Shown: positions 13,701 to 26,991, counted from the first letter of the stretch. The stretch: DNA of 64,000 nt from Acanthornis magna (GCA_036785705.1 JAWUZG010000036.1:11713501-11777500); one strand, 5' to 3'. Notes: generated by a model not told the origin, from the letters alone. A program made the numbers and translations.

Positions 13701-16076
13701 TAGCATGTATTTAATTTTTCTCTTCACCTCAGGAGTGTAAATGAACCTAAGAAAAGATTGTAAAATTCTAAAAAGTACTTAAAATTACTAACAAAACATG
13801 ACGAATTTATACTAAATATATCTTAGGACTCTTGTGACACAAGACATTAAGGGTTCTGAAAGTCCTACTGCACTTATCTATTAGTATGTTTTGTAGTACA
13901 GTAACATTCCAGAGCTCTATAAACGTTTTAGAATTGACTGGAACATCTGAAGCTAAATCACTAGCTTGATTTTGACTGGCCCTATGTTCGTCTACAATGA
14001 TTTTACACAAGCATATGCAAGAATTCCAAGAGCTGTACTTTTCAACTGTCCTTGCAGTCTTCCATTTTAGAGAACGTGTTTGCATCTTTGGCTTCTAAAA
14101 ATAGTAACAGGAATGAGGTAAAGTGTGAGAGATGCTCTAAAGGAAGACTAAAGAGCACTTGGTAAAAGATTCTTCAAAAGAATGAAACTATGTAGCTGTT
14201 AAAAGAATGTGTATTTCTTAGTTTGTATACATTGCTGGCGTGTTTGGAGAAGTATGGGCGGTTACCATTGATTTAAAAATAGTTAATAGTTAGAGAAAGT
14301 CCAAGGAGTTATGTATATATAATAATTATGTTATATCCACTGCTAAAATGGAGCACCTCTCCTAGGGTGAAACATAGTGACCGTTCAAAGCAGCTTATCA
14401 GCACTACAAAGGTTCTATGTATTGGATAACCAGAGTGACTGATATTAATGGATGACTTGAGAATACCACTGTTTTCAGTAATTGGCTGCAAATGGGCATC
14501 ATGTTTTCAATTTCAGAAATCTGTTACCAATATGTATGGTTGAATCAAGAAACCAACCAAGATATCACCTGTATTACATTGACCAAAATAGTTTAATTTT
14601 TTCTCTCTGTGCAGCCTGCTTATTTCAGTTATAAATTTGGAGATTACAGGGTCTGTTTCTTGTAAAGTATTTGCAAAGAAGCACAACAAGTTTTAAATCT
14701 TCACTGGAATGTCTCGGTGCTACTTTGATATGAAGAAATGAATTACAAACTGTAAAGTAAGTAGTCACATCTTATGTATAAAAGACGCACTTTAATGCAA
14801 TTGGTGTCTAATGGAACAAGAATGAATAGCAAAATATTTGCCTGCAGCTTGGGAGAGGATGGATGCAGACTGAGACAATACTGGCTTCTGCCACAAGCTG
14901 TATTTCCAGTTATGCTGACTGCAAAGTGAACGAATATTTTGCAAATGGAATTTGCCTTTTTTGTGTGTGTGTGTATAAGCAAACCTCACAAATCACACCC
15001 TAAATAGTTGCTCTTTTAGAAATCACAATACAGATTATTGCCATGTGCCTGCTGCTCTGTAATTTTCATCTTTTTTATAAACATATTTATTGCTTACTTT
15101 CTAAAACTCCTGCTAGAGACTGGTAGAAGTATTTGCCAGTAAGATCTTAATTTAAACTGGATAAATATTCCCAGAAAGTCAAAACAGCATAGTCCTGGCA
15201 TGGTATGGCATAGCTGTGTGATGCTAAACAGTTTGGTTGTATATAGCACACATTCTGGAGGTGTTACGTGAGTCAGCTTACATTGATGCTGACCAGTATG
15301 AACAAGTCGTGTGAAAACCAGTGTATGCTCACAGCAGAACGTGGCCATGAATCTACCAGAAAAGAGACACTTTTAGGGTGACAATGGGAAGAAAAAGAAT
15401 AAGCTCCTCTGGCTCTGCCTGGAAAGCAGGTTCCCATTTTTGTATACAGAAACTGAAACATGATTCTAGTGCTTTTCTTTGTATGTAGGAAGCATAACCC
15501 TGCAGATAACAATGAAAAATAATCAGATCAAGTCAGAGACCATGCTGCTTACTTCTCTTATTTAGATTTGTTTGCCAGTCACTTAGGATCCATGCAATGT
15601 TTGCTCTCACAGCTACTGTGAATACCTCCCTGAAAATTCTTGATTTAATTCAAATCACATTGTGAAGTTCACCTTGGAAACCAGGCATCATGCAGTTTTT
15701 CCTCAGTTCCTTCCTTCCCACTTGCAAGAGCTTTCCAGCGCGCTTCTGTAGGGATACTTGGGAATTAAAGCTCAATGCATTGAGTTCCATTTTGTTGCTG
15801 TGCTGCTCTTTTCTGTTGAACTAGGCTTTACCATTTCCTCTTTGCAGAGGTTGGGGTGGCAAGTGTAAGCTTCAGGAAGCAAGTTCTGATTTTAAAATAA
15901 TGTATCTTACTGATAAATTGAAAACACCACTAAAATAAGTAAATGTGATATACTATTTTTATAAAGAAAGTGACTTTTTTTTTCTAGAGTACACAGAAGA
16001 AACTAACCGGTAATCTGAGATAGCCATTTTTGTTTTCCTAGAACTTCAACATTCAGCTGTCTCCTTTACCATTAAA

Positions 16077-16104
16077 AACAAAACCAAACCAAACCAAACC
16101 ACAC
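16077..16104. repeat. (AAACC)n short tandem repeat
   Basis: Four to five copies of AAACC or AAACCA in the intergenic region. Confidence 0.85.
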
Positions 16105-16565
16105 CCAACTACCCCACATCACCAAGTATTCTTATTCAGTGTTTTCGTAGTCATTGTACAGGGAAGACTACACACTCTGGGAGACCTGCCCAGGAAGATC
16201 AGGTAATCTGTTTAAAAATGACAGACTGAAAGTTTTAGTCCAAAAATATAATGCCTGAACAAATCCATATCATTACAATGAGGTGGTACACCATACACTG
16301 ATATACTGCAACTAATTACAGGCACTTGATGTGACATGGTTGTTTCAGCGAGTTCATGTATTATTATTTCCAGTAATACATCACTATTACTCTGTGTTGC
16401 TGTCATTGAGGAGTTACTACTCTTCATCTTACCATGTAGATAACAATTGAACAGCTGGAGGATCAGTGCCAGCTACTTTCAGGAGTCACCCATAAATAGA
16501 AGAAAGGAATACTCACCTGCAAAATTTAGACTCTTGAAGAAATCCAAAGGGTTGTAAAATCAAAA

Positions 16566-18370
16566 ATGTCATAGAATCACAGAATTGTTTAGGTTGGAAA
16601 AGACCACTAAGATCATTGAGTCCAAATGCTAACCCAGAACTACCAAGTCCACCACTAACCATGTCATGAGGTGCCACATGTCTCTAAAACAGCCTCAGGG
16701 ATGGTGACCTGCCAGTGCCCTGCACACCCTGTGCCAATGACAACTCTTTCCATGATGCAATTTTTCTTAGTATGCAACTTAAACCTCCCCTGGTGCAACT
16801 CGAGGCTGTTTCCTCTTGTCCAGTTGCTTGTTACCTGGGAGAAAGGGCTGACCCCCACCTGGCTACAAGCTCTTTTCGGGCATTTGTAGAGAGTGATAAG
16901 GTCTCCCCTGAGCCTCCTTCTCTCCAGGCTAACACCCCCAGCTCCCTCAGCTGCTCCTCACAGCACTTGTGCTCCAGACCCTTCCCCAGCTCCGTTGCCC
17001 TTCTCTGGACTCGCTCCAGCCCCTCAATGTCTTTCTTGCACTCAGGGGCCCAGAACTGGACACAGCACTCGAGCTGTGGCCTCACCAGCGCCCAGGACAG
17101 GGGACAATCCCTGCCCTGCTCCTGCTGGCCACACCATTGCTGATCCAGGCCAGGATGCCATTGGCCTTCTTGGCCACCTGGGCACAGCCTGGCTCATGTC
17201 CAGCTGCTGTCAAACAGCATCCCCAGGTCTTTTTCTGCTGTACAGTTTTCCAGTTACTCTTCCACCAGTCTGTGGCACTGCCTGGGGCTGTTGTGACCCA
17301 AGGGCAGGACCTGGCACTTGGTCTTCTTGAACCTTACACCATTGGCCTCAGCCCACAATCCAGCCTGTCCAGATCCTTCTTCGGAGCCTTCATGCCTTCC
17401 AGCAGATCAACATTCACACTCAGCTTGGTGTCATCTGCGAAGTGACTGAGGGTACACTCAATCCCCTCATCCAGATCATTGATTAAGATATTAAACAGAA
17501 CTGTCCCCAGTACTGAGCCCTGGGAATCCCCACTCATGACTGGCCACCAACTGGGTGTAACCCCATTCACCACCAATCTCTGGGTCTGGCCATCCAGGCA
17601 GTTTTTATCCAGTAAAGAGTGCACCTGTCCAAGCCATGGGCTCCCAGCTTTTCCAGGAGAATATTTTGGGTAATGGTGTAAAAAGTTTTTCTGAAGTCAG
17701 GTAGACAGCATCCACAGCTTCTTCCTCAGGAGATCAGGTGGTCAAGCAGGACCTGCCTTTCATAAGCCCATGCTGGCCAGGCCCAGTCTCCTGGTTGTCC
17801 TGCAAGTACAGTGTGATGACACTTAAGATGACCTGCTTCATGACCTTATCAGCATCAAGGTCAGGTTGACAGGCCTGTAGTTCCACGAATCCTCCTTCCA
17901 GCCTGTTTTATATTTGGGCATCACATTTGCCAACCTCCAGTTAGCTGGGACCAGCCTGGTTAGCCAGGATTGCTGGTAAGTGATGGAAAGTGGCTTGGTG
18001 AGCTCTACTGCCAGATCCCTCAGTACCCTTGGATTGGTTTCTTCTGACCCCGAAGACTTGTGGGGTAGCAGGTCATTGATGATGTCCCCTTGGATTAAGG
18101 GGGTTTCATTCTGCTCCCCATCCCTGTCCTCTAGTTCAGTGGGCTGGATATCTAGAGAGAACCCGGTATTGCTATTAAAGAGAGAGACAAATAAGGCATT
18201 AAGTACCTCATATGTTTTTCATCCTTTGTCACAATGTTTCTCTGCATATCCAGTAAAGCATGGAGATTATCCTTACCTCTTTTTTTGCTGCTGATATATT
18301 TGTAGAACCGTTTTTTTACTGTTTTACAACAGTAGACAGATTAAATTGTCATTGAGCTTTGGCCTTTCAC
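16566..18370 (-). mobile_element. CR1 LINE, 5'-truncated, with reverse transcriptase remnant
   Basis: About 1.8 kb, the largest mobile-element copy here. On the minus strand it runs from a reverse-transcriptase region through the ORF2 end to a 3' tail ending ..CCTAAACAATTCTGTGATTCTATGA at 16566-16570. An open frame at 17624-17334 still shows the RT core: [19 protein letters not shown] and the catalytic FADDTKL box, then a VDLLEGMKA segment. Other parts carry stops and frameshifts, so it is dead. The distal edge near 18370 is where recognisable CR1 text stops, so it is approximate. CR1 moves by target-primed reverse transcription, and 5' truncation is normal. Confidence 0.93.
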
Positions 18371-21302
18371 TAGGATGTTTTTCTCTGTAAAAAATCTCTT
18401 TTGAGCTGAGACATGATTTCTGTTATGAAAATATATTTAAAAATAGCTTGAAAGACGGTTTCTCAGACTAAGACTAAGACTGAAATTTTTAGTAGGTATG
18501 ATTGAAAGGAAGTAGTTCACACCTATGGTGGCATTTCTATGAAGGTCTCTTTATTTACAGAACATTTTGACACAGATCTCAAACATCTCTCAACTTCAGT
18601 CAGCTGAGGGATTTAATTTTTTTCTTGAAAAATATTTGGAATATTAAAAAAATTAACTTGGCTGTCAGTGTAATACTTCTACTTAGTTAAATAATAAGTG
18701 ATTATGTATAGCAACCAACAGGAAAAAACCTCCCAAACTGTTGTGTGGAATGCAGAACTTACCATGCTCTTGCAGATTGTAACGTTACAGAAATCCATAT
18801 GAACTGATGTTTTGGCAGAGTTGAGAACATGGGCCAGGAGATAAGTAAAGCTTCTACTGGTGTAAGAGCATATTGAAAGAAAACCATGAACAAGTGGTAT
18901 TTAGTGCAGAGGCAAAAGTTCATGTTTTAAATTTGGATAGTTTAAGTCATCCCTTGAAGCAATTCATACTTGTTAGTTTGAACTACCCCAACTGTTGACC
19001 TAAGCCAAACATTTGGATTAGTAAACTTGTATTATGAAGTTTAGAGTGTTAAACAAGGGAGTCAGCTAATGTGGATTTTATTTTCATGTCTATGTTTGTT
19101 TGGTTGGCACAGTAATATAAGAAACTTTTCAGACCAGCCTTTTTGCTAAAGCAGAGTGTGTCACTAAGAACTGAACTCGTCCTATAGCTTTCCAGTGGCC
19201 TCAGTGATTTGAGTTGATGATTTTGGTTCAGCTCACAGGAGCTAGTTTGAAGCACTGTTAGCACTGGCCTTTTAAATCTTAAAGACAAGTTAAAGAACAA
19301 ATAAACTTGTGATTTAGATTTCACTGTGAGAGTTTTCCATTTGGTACAAATGGAGAACATGACAACCCATCATGCCCTCATCATTTTGCCATAGCAGGCT
19401 TGTAAATACAGCTCTGCATTCTCAAATGCTGTTCACCCAGCGTCTTGTTTGGGTGAACGTGAACTGAGGTGCTTACTGAAGGGTGCTACCCGAGAGAGGT
19501 TGTGCTGACCACGTGTACCGTGTCTGGTGTCCCTTCATGGGTAGTACTACAAGGCAGCAGCATTTAAATTTGGATCAGCTAGAGAATGTGAAACAAAACT
19601 GCTAGTTGTGAGGATGAGTATTATGTGACGGGTTCACTTAGAATTTGCAAAACCTATCAGGAGAGCAGCTGGAATCTGCTCTTTGTGGATTAGTTTGTTT
19701 GATCTCTTTTCTGTAGTTTGGGATGGCAGAGTTGTACTGGGACTCCGGAATCCCTGCCTGTTCTCTTCCACCATTTAAGGAGATTAAGGAGATGAGAGGA
19801 CAAGGAGGATCAAGGAGACAAGGAAGGGCTAATCTCAGGTGGCAGCTTTGAACCTTTCCTAGCCCAGAGAGTAATCACACAAAGTAACTGCCAGAGGAGG
19901 TTGGCGCTTAATTTTCCTGAAGACACAGGGTGTTTCCAGTCCTTTGTTACTGCTCTGAAGCTGTGGTTCTGGGCTAAGTTTCCCAGTGTTCTGAGTGAAC
20001 TGTCCATAGCCAAGGGTAATGTTGCTTTTCAGTCTCAGTGATAGCACTGTGACTACAACATACTCTCCAGCAGAAGCCTTGCAGCCAAGCTGGCTAAGGT
20101 GGTTTTTGGTCAAGAGTAAGCACAGGCCAATGGCCAGGATCTGCTGTCAGATTGACTCTCTGCACTGTGCCCTGAGAAGAATCATTTATCATATTTACAT
20201 TTCAGCCCTTAAATTGCTTCCTGCACTCCTCCACTCAGCTCATAAATACTGAACACTCAAAGCAAGTTCCTGTAAGGAGGGAATATATAAGCCACATTTT
20301 GGAGGTTTAATGCCTGAGCACTGAACTTAGGCCCCACTGGCCCCACTTGTAAGAAGTCACTATTGGAAATTTAATGTCTAATCTTTCTGCCTGAGTTTTT
20401 TCATGTGTGACATTGGGCTAATACTATTTACTAGCCTACTGGGAGGGTTTCAGGGATGGAATGATTACTTTTTTGTTAAGTGCTAAATTTCATTAGAAAA
20501 TATAAATATATCCTCCAGTTTGCTACAAGATCTCTGTGGATTTTAGTAACCAGTTGCTATCATCTTATAAAAGCTGAGAGGAAAATAAAACCTCTGTGAA
20601 AGCAGACTGTCTTCCTGTCTGCCACCTTACCAGAAAACACAAGAAACTGGTACTTGCTTTTTTGCTTAAAATTTGCATAAAGAACTTACCCTTATTCCTG
20701 CCGCAGTTTTACACTGTACTTTTTACATTTGTCTGACATGTGCTGATCTTGCATTTACAAAAATAACGTTGAAAACTGGTGATGATAGATCTCACAGTAA
20801 AATGAAATTTCCTTTGTGAAAAAGAATTTGGAAAAGTATTTCCTTCTGTACTGGGTAACAATCGCTGTAGGTGATAAGAAGGTGATGTCTGAATTAAGAA
20901 TAACTACTCCAATAAAGGAGTAATATAGCTCAAAGTCCTGACACATTGATTTTTGCATTTCTGAAACTAAGTAGTATGAGCTCCACATCAGGAACAGTGT
21001 AGGAGAGACTTGACCTATGCTTTTAAAGTGCCTATAAATGCAACATTTGATTAACTGTACAGTATGTATGTATGCAGGAGTGAAAACAATAAAATCCTGA
21101 TGTAAATTCATCAGGCATAAAAACCCCCAACAGAACAGAAGGAAGTAGAAGGACAGCAAGGGCACAAATTGCTTCTCTTGGCCTATGCCTCTAACAAGTC
21201 ATTACATGGAAATTTCCATGTGTATTAACTATAATGAACCCTTGTATTGGACATGATTTTGTGTTACATGACGAAACCTAAGTGACAAATCAGAGGCACC
21301 TT

Positions 21303-21320
21303 TCCAAGACATGTCTTGGA
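21303..21320. repeat. 18-bp perfect palindrome containing a p53-type half-site
   Basis: TCCAAGACATGTCTTGGA equals its own reverse complement. Its centre AGACATGTCT fits the p53-family half-site RRRCWWGYYY. I saw no second half-site directly next to it, so function is not claimed. Confidence 0.85.
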
Positions 21321-22618
21321 ATCTACCAAAAACAATATGATGGCAAATTAATTTACACAAAAATCAATATTTTAAAAATGTTTAGGTGAGAGAGAAAGAC
21401 TACAGAGACGATGATGAACTTCAAGTGATTTCAGTCTGTAGTTTCTAGGATATTTTATGGAAACATGGCTCAAATCAACAAAGGAGGAAAATCTTTATAA
21501 GGTCACAACATAGTGAACTGTGGAAAAACACCGGACACTGAAACAGGAGAGGTCATAGCATAAAAAATATTTTTAGAGTTTCAAGTATTTGAATTTTCAA
21601 AAGCATCCAATTCCTTTTCGATAAACTTCCTACACAAGATGTCTCTTTGTATCAACAGCTGGAGGGTGAATGAATCTTTTAGAAACTCCAGACCTCCAGA
21701 TCTGAAAAAATTACATCTCTTGGGTGCTAGGAATTTGACAGAAGGGGTGGCAGAGCCTCTCTCTAGGTTCACAGAATTACTTAACAATTTGGTTTTTCTG
21801 TTCTTACTAATAAATCTCTGCTTACTTCTGGAGTCTCCTGCAAGAATCACTTCAGAAATACTACAATTTTGGTTAATTTTAGAAACCAAAGATGCAGTCT
21901 TTGCAGTATTGTATAACCAGTGTTTCTGGTCAGACCTTATATTTCTTCCTTCCTCATTATTTTACTCATATTTACCCTTGACTTCTGTATGTGAAATATA
22001 CAGTGCCATTTCTCTTCAATTATTTAAGTGCAGCCAAGTATTCATTCACTGTAGAAAGGTTTCCCTTCACAGCTTTTAGTGTGCATGCAAAGCTACTTTC
22101 AGCTCAGTTGGCAAGCTGAAAGTACAGCTGAGGTTTTTGGCACGGTGTGTGAGAGGGGATCTGCTTCTCCTGCCCCTTCCCCTCAGTTCCTCTCTTACCA
22201 AACTCATCTTCCTGATGTAATCTTGATAGGAAAGGCTGTGACTGTGGGGTCTTTTGTAATTGTGATGATGGCTACAGAGACACCTTGGGAGAGCTGGACC
22301 AAGCTTTTTCTTGGTGCATTAATGCATTCAGACAGTCTGCTCCTGTGTGATACAAGGAACTTGGCCACATTCTTCTTCCAAAGGATGGAATTCCACACGC
22401 TGAGCACAGAAACCTGTGCAGAGGTGCAGGAAGGCACATGTGTGTAGGGTCAAATAATCCTCTTAGACAGGTATGAACATACTCCTGATTCTGCAGGCTC
22501 TTCTGGTGTTTGCAGAGCCACAGAAAGTCACACCATGATGCCAAGTACGCTAAAGCACCACAGTGAGATGGGGAATGGAACTTAACTGCAGAAGGCTTTA
22601 CCATGTAAGTCAGCAGAG

Positions 22619-22685
22619 ATGCTGGACTAGATGACCCACTGTGGTCCTTTCCAACCTGACCATTCAGTGATTCTGTGATTCTGTG
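22619..22685 (+). mobile_element. CR1 LINE 3' tip
   Basis: A very short CR1 end. It has the pre-tail segment GGACTAGATGACCCACTGTG, then TCCTTTCCAACCTGACCATT and a terminal ATTCTGTGATTCTGTGA. Nothing recognisable of ORF2 precedes it, so it is a strongly 5'-truncated insertion. Confidence 0.85.
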
Positions 22686-22957
22686 ACCTTACTAGGCTCA
22701 GTAGCAGCTGCATCAGGCAGGCCCTTGTCAGTGTTGGCTGTCTGTGAGGAACAGTTGGGCTTTAGGATCCTGACGGGCATGGAGTTACCTTTTTGTCTTT
22801 GTGTCAACTACTTCACATCAAATACTACTCTGTGCTCTTGGTCTGAGGTGGCTCTAAGGCTGGACACCAGACAAGCTCCGGTCTAAACTGGCTCCATTAT
22901 AACAGTGAGCTTTTCCAGCAACAGGGCCAGCACAGAAAAATCTCAGAATCTAAAGAA

Positions 22958-22986
22958 TTTCCTATGATTCTCTGAATCATAGGAAA
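22958..22986. repeat. Perfect hairpin, 13-bp arms and 3-nt loop
   Basis: TTTCCTATGATTC, loop TCT, then GAATCATAGGAAA. The arm resembles the CR1 3' terminal motif, and a CR1 tip ends about 270 bp upstream. Confidence 0.9.
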
Positions 22987-25462
22987 AACCCTATGAAAAT
23001 CCACCTTTAAAATACAAAGGCAAATAATGTATACTTTCAATATGTCTTCTAAATCATTATTAAAAATCAGATGCAGAGGAGGAGGTGTGATGAGTCATGA
23101 TGACAGTATGATGACATGAGCTCTTAAAGCCCTCTTAGAATTGTTTGAAAAGTTGACATACTTTTATGTCCTGAAGTGGTAATTATGATGCTTTTGATGT
23201 TTTGCAGTGGAAAAACATATGGATTGTGCAGATAGTCCTTTGGTGATGGTAGCAGAATGCAGTGTATTAGGTGGTGAGGGGAAAAAGATCTCCACCTTTG
23301 GCAGTGGTATGGGTATTTAAAATGCCTTATTAAGACTGAATTTTAGAGGATATAGCTTTCTCTGTAGGTATTATTAGTCTGCTCATCAGATACTCTGCTC
23401 AGCAATAGAATAGCCTTTGAATTGTCTTAAGTGATTGTCATAATACTGGGTGATCCTTTGTTTTACATGTGAATGTTTTTCTCTGTTTTAAATAATGGAC
23501 TAAGGCTAATCACCTGCACTGTTTACTGGAGGAGCGGACCAGTCCATTCAGTATCAGTGTATAAGTAAATGGTCCACTGGAATAAAGGCTGCACTGTTTT
23601 AAAAAGCATTTTGAAATTATATTCATAAGAATGGTATAAGGAATGTAGAGTGTATGGCAGTGAGGGGATACATTGTGTTTTGTTCAGAAAATATATCCTC
23701 TGTGTGTATATATTTTCTTAGCTCCCTGTGCCAAGCTGAACTCCCCAGACACCTGAATACTTCACACTATGAGTAAACACCCTGCTAATGTCAGAAAAGA
23801 ATGTGCCAGGATTATTTAATCACTAGACAGAGGGAAAAAAACTCTCTGTCATGACCTACTGACCAGACATTTCTTGGCAATTGCTAATCAACAGTGTTAG
23901 CCTTTTATTGTCTCTCCTGCCATTATCTTCCAGGAAAGGTCTGAGCAAGAGGTCAGGGTAACTTAAGTAGGTATTGGTTAATTTGTTATCTTTCATGGAG
24001 TATGCTGCAGTCAACAGTCTGCTCTCCTCTGAAGGTGAAATACTTCACCTTAATTTGTTGTGTTCATTTACTGTAGAATTTGGCAACCAAACTCAAAAGA
24101 CAGAATAGTTTCTGATGGGAATGTTTCTGAGAATAATTTTTATTGCATTCTATGTGGATTAATTTTTAAAATATCTGTATTTGGTAAATCACAAACTACT
24201 TCCTTATTGACAGTCTACAGAAGAAACACATTATAAAAGTGACCTGGATCTTAGTTCAGGGTACCAGCTTTTAAGACTGCCTGTGTTCTGGTAAGAACTG
24301 TATTCTATGCTTACCTTTGAACAGGCAATTGGATTTGCATTCCTTTCCTGAAAAAGCCTTTCCTGGATTGCAGACCCACAGAAGAAAACATTAATTTATA
24401 GAAAAAGGTAAGGTAAAAAGGGGAAAATGATAGGCATAATTCACCTACCCGCTGCCTTCTGTCACGCAAATACATTGCATAAAGAGTGGTAACATGTGTG
24501 GTAACAAGTGACTGCACCTGAAATTCTGCATCTTTGAAGGAGTTTCATTTGAAAGACAGTGTTATCTTTGATGAGAAATTGTTCATTATTTAGCTTTGTC
24601 CACCCATGCTGCCTTAACAAAGTGCTGCTGAACAGGAAAACCAGAAATCTGATCGCTTCCTTTCTGGGAATGGAAGTGTCTAGCCTAAGGCATGGGGGAA
24701 TTTCTCTCCCTTTCTCTTCTGCTGTAATACTGGAAACATCTGAAATTTGTTCAAGTGTCTATGGGAAGCCAACACAGACTGTTCTTCTGTCTTTGTCTCC
24801 AGCCTAGAACAGCAGCTGGCAAACAAATGAGTGCCACCACAGCTTTTATAGTTGCCATTAGGCAGCCAGGACTCTCCTGGACCCTGGACAGGCAGGGTAA
24901 TGCATGAAATGAGAGATTCAGCTCCTGTCTCTAATCCAGCAGTAGCAATGAGGATCCCCTTCTATGCAGGAAACACTGGAGTTGCATCACATGACCAGCT
25001 TCTTTTGAGGCATCCCAGTAGATAGCTAAAGGCATGGTTTCCATACCCACTGAAAAGGACTAATGTGGCAATGGAGTTACAAATGTTTGCCCTCACTAGA
25101 ATTTCCTTGTTGTGTCATTTGGTCTTCCCTTTCTTCCATACCCATTCCTGAGCAGTTGGTTGAACTAAAGATAATTGATCTCTGCCAGAATGGTTACTTT
25201 AGGCTTTCGCTGTGTGAAGACAAAGCTCATTCTTGTCATGACCAGAGCTGTATGAATTAAATTTCCCTTCTCTTTTGTGCAGTCTGCACCAAAACTGTTT
25301 GCTTTGTACCACGTGATAGTGGCATAAAGTCTGCATGGAAGCTTTAATGTTTCTAGGAAATGACTAGGAACAATTTGTCTATTGTGTGAGGCCACAGGGT
25401 GAGGTAAAAAGTGGCATAAATCAGGATAGAGATTTTGGGACTTGCAATAGGTGGACTTTCAA

Positions 25463-25503
25463 GCAGAGAAGCTCAGGGGCTCTGTAGAGCAGAGTAGCTC
25501 AGG
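25463..25503. repeat. Imperfect direct repeat, 26-bp period
   Basis: GCAGAGAAGCTCAGG (25463-25477) and GCAGAGTAGCTCAGG (25489-25503) match at 14 of 15 positions, in intergenic sequence. Confidence 0.8.
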
Positions 25504-26658
25504 CAGCGACCTCGTGGAGCAAATACCAGTCTGCTACACTGCAGGAGAGATTCTGGACTTTTCAGTGAGGCTAGACTGAACAGGACTGGTCAGGTGTAAA
25601 GACAGAGTGTGCCAGAACTGATTTTTCCTTTAGCAGAGTATGCATCTGTCATGCAGTGTTTTTTCCATCTGGCCTCAGGTTGTCTGAGCACATGAGCTTT
25701 TTAGTGTCATGTTTTTCATCAAGAAGCTAGATGTTTACATCTCTTGTTGAATTTGAGCTTTATATCCTGATATTTGGGTGAGATGTTTAAAAATAAAATA
25801 TTCTTTTATTTGTGTGCAAACGTTCCCTCTTCTCTGTGTTGCATCAGAGCAGCTGTTGTTGTGCTCTGCTTTTTTCTTTCTGGGACTGTCTGTGACAGCC
25901 ACCAGTCATCCTATTTACAGTCGTTAGCACGGTGAAATTGGAAACTGCAGCTACTGGAACATGATTATTGTCTTCATGTCAGGTTTGTCTTTTACTGTGA
26001 CACAGCAAAGGAAATGTTTGTACAGCTAATAAGATATTTATCTAGAGATAAACAGAAGTGCCATGTCCTTGTTGAATGAGCTGCTGATGTAGAGCTATTT
26101 TTGGACTGGCTTACTGGAAGTGGTGTTACAGATGGGTGACAAAAGGGGACTACCTCCCCCAGCCCACAGCCCCTCTATAATCAGAAGTGGAGAAGCCTCT
26201 AAAGTAATCAGCAAGATTTAGATAAGAACCCTGAAGCAAGCAGAGGCTGGCGTCTTTGTTAGACTCTAGGAAAGACAGTCTTGTGCAATGTTTAGTCAAA
26301 GGCTTATACCACTTGCAAAGGTTCTTGACTGAACAGCAGTCTATTAAATTTCCTTCAGTTCAGTGATCAAAGTAAAATAATGCCTAAAAACTCAGGACTG
26401 TTCAATCCTTGTTTTATGAAGATAACAATACACAGTTGCATTTTTGTCACTGAGGAGTATGAAGAGTTAAATAAGACATAAATCTGTCAGTGAAATAAAC
26501 AGTTTTGAACAGTGCATGCTAAAGCCCAGTCTGTTCCACAGGTATTGCTGGTGCATTGTACTTTTTTAGCTTGTTGAATACAAAAATCCCACAAACTTAC
26601 AATTTAGAAAATATGTGAAAAAGAAGGAAACAAAAAACCTCAGTTGCTAAAACTGCCT

Positions 26659-26675
26659 TTTATTCTGAGTTTATT
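26659..26675 (-). terminator. Candidate ANKRD55 polyadenylation signals
   Basis: Two copies of AATAAA on the minus strand (TTTATT on the plus strand at 26659-26664 and 26670-26675). They are the first such hexamers downstream of the stop and imply a 3' UTR of about 500 bases. No transcript evidence was available, and AATAAA also occurs by chance in AT-rich DNA. Confidence 0.4.
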
Positions 26676-26953
26676 TTCTTAATCTTAAATTTTTTTTGAT
26701 GGCACACAGCATCAGAATCAGCACCTTTGCATGTACAAATTGCAAAGAAACCGTGGAAATTTGTTTCCCTAGTTTCACCTTTTAAATCACGCAGAAAAGC
26801 TTACTCTTTGTTCCTTCTTTCTATGAAAGGCTTAACAGCACATTGCTGCAACAAAATCATATGTTATGAGGGCTCCATTCACAAAATAAATTTACTGCAC
26901 ATTACATATTGTTTTAGTAATTTCATTGTAAATGGAAACTATAATGAAACTGC

Positions 26954-26991
<38 letters not shown>

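Larger units (their letters stand above)
8554..16565. other. Gene-poor intergenic sequence
   Basis: AT-rich, with only short chance open frames. It contains the inverted repeat at 9382, a poly(A) run at 10304, a 19-bp tandem duplication at 10691 and an AAACC repeat at 16077. No gene is recognised. Confidence 0.6.
18371..26650. other. Gene-poor intergenic sequence 3' of ANKRD55
   Basis: No recognised coding exon. It contains the CR1 tip at 22619, palindromes at 21303 and 22958, and a short direct repeat at 25463. Overlapping open frames near 21580-22450 on both strands have no recognisable domain and are not called. Confidence 0.6.

Noticed and set aside
16715..17445. Several plus-strand open frames of 140-158 codons, Pro/Ser/Leu-rich
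   Set aside because: They are antisense translations of the CR1 copy on the minus strand.
20755..21165. 136-codon minus-strand frame
   Set aside because: AT-rich, hydrophobic chance-like translation with no recognisable motif.
21581..22447. Overlapping frames of 102-146 codons on both strands
   Set aside because: No domain, splice pattern or family recognised; long overlapping frames on opposite strands suggest chance.
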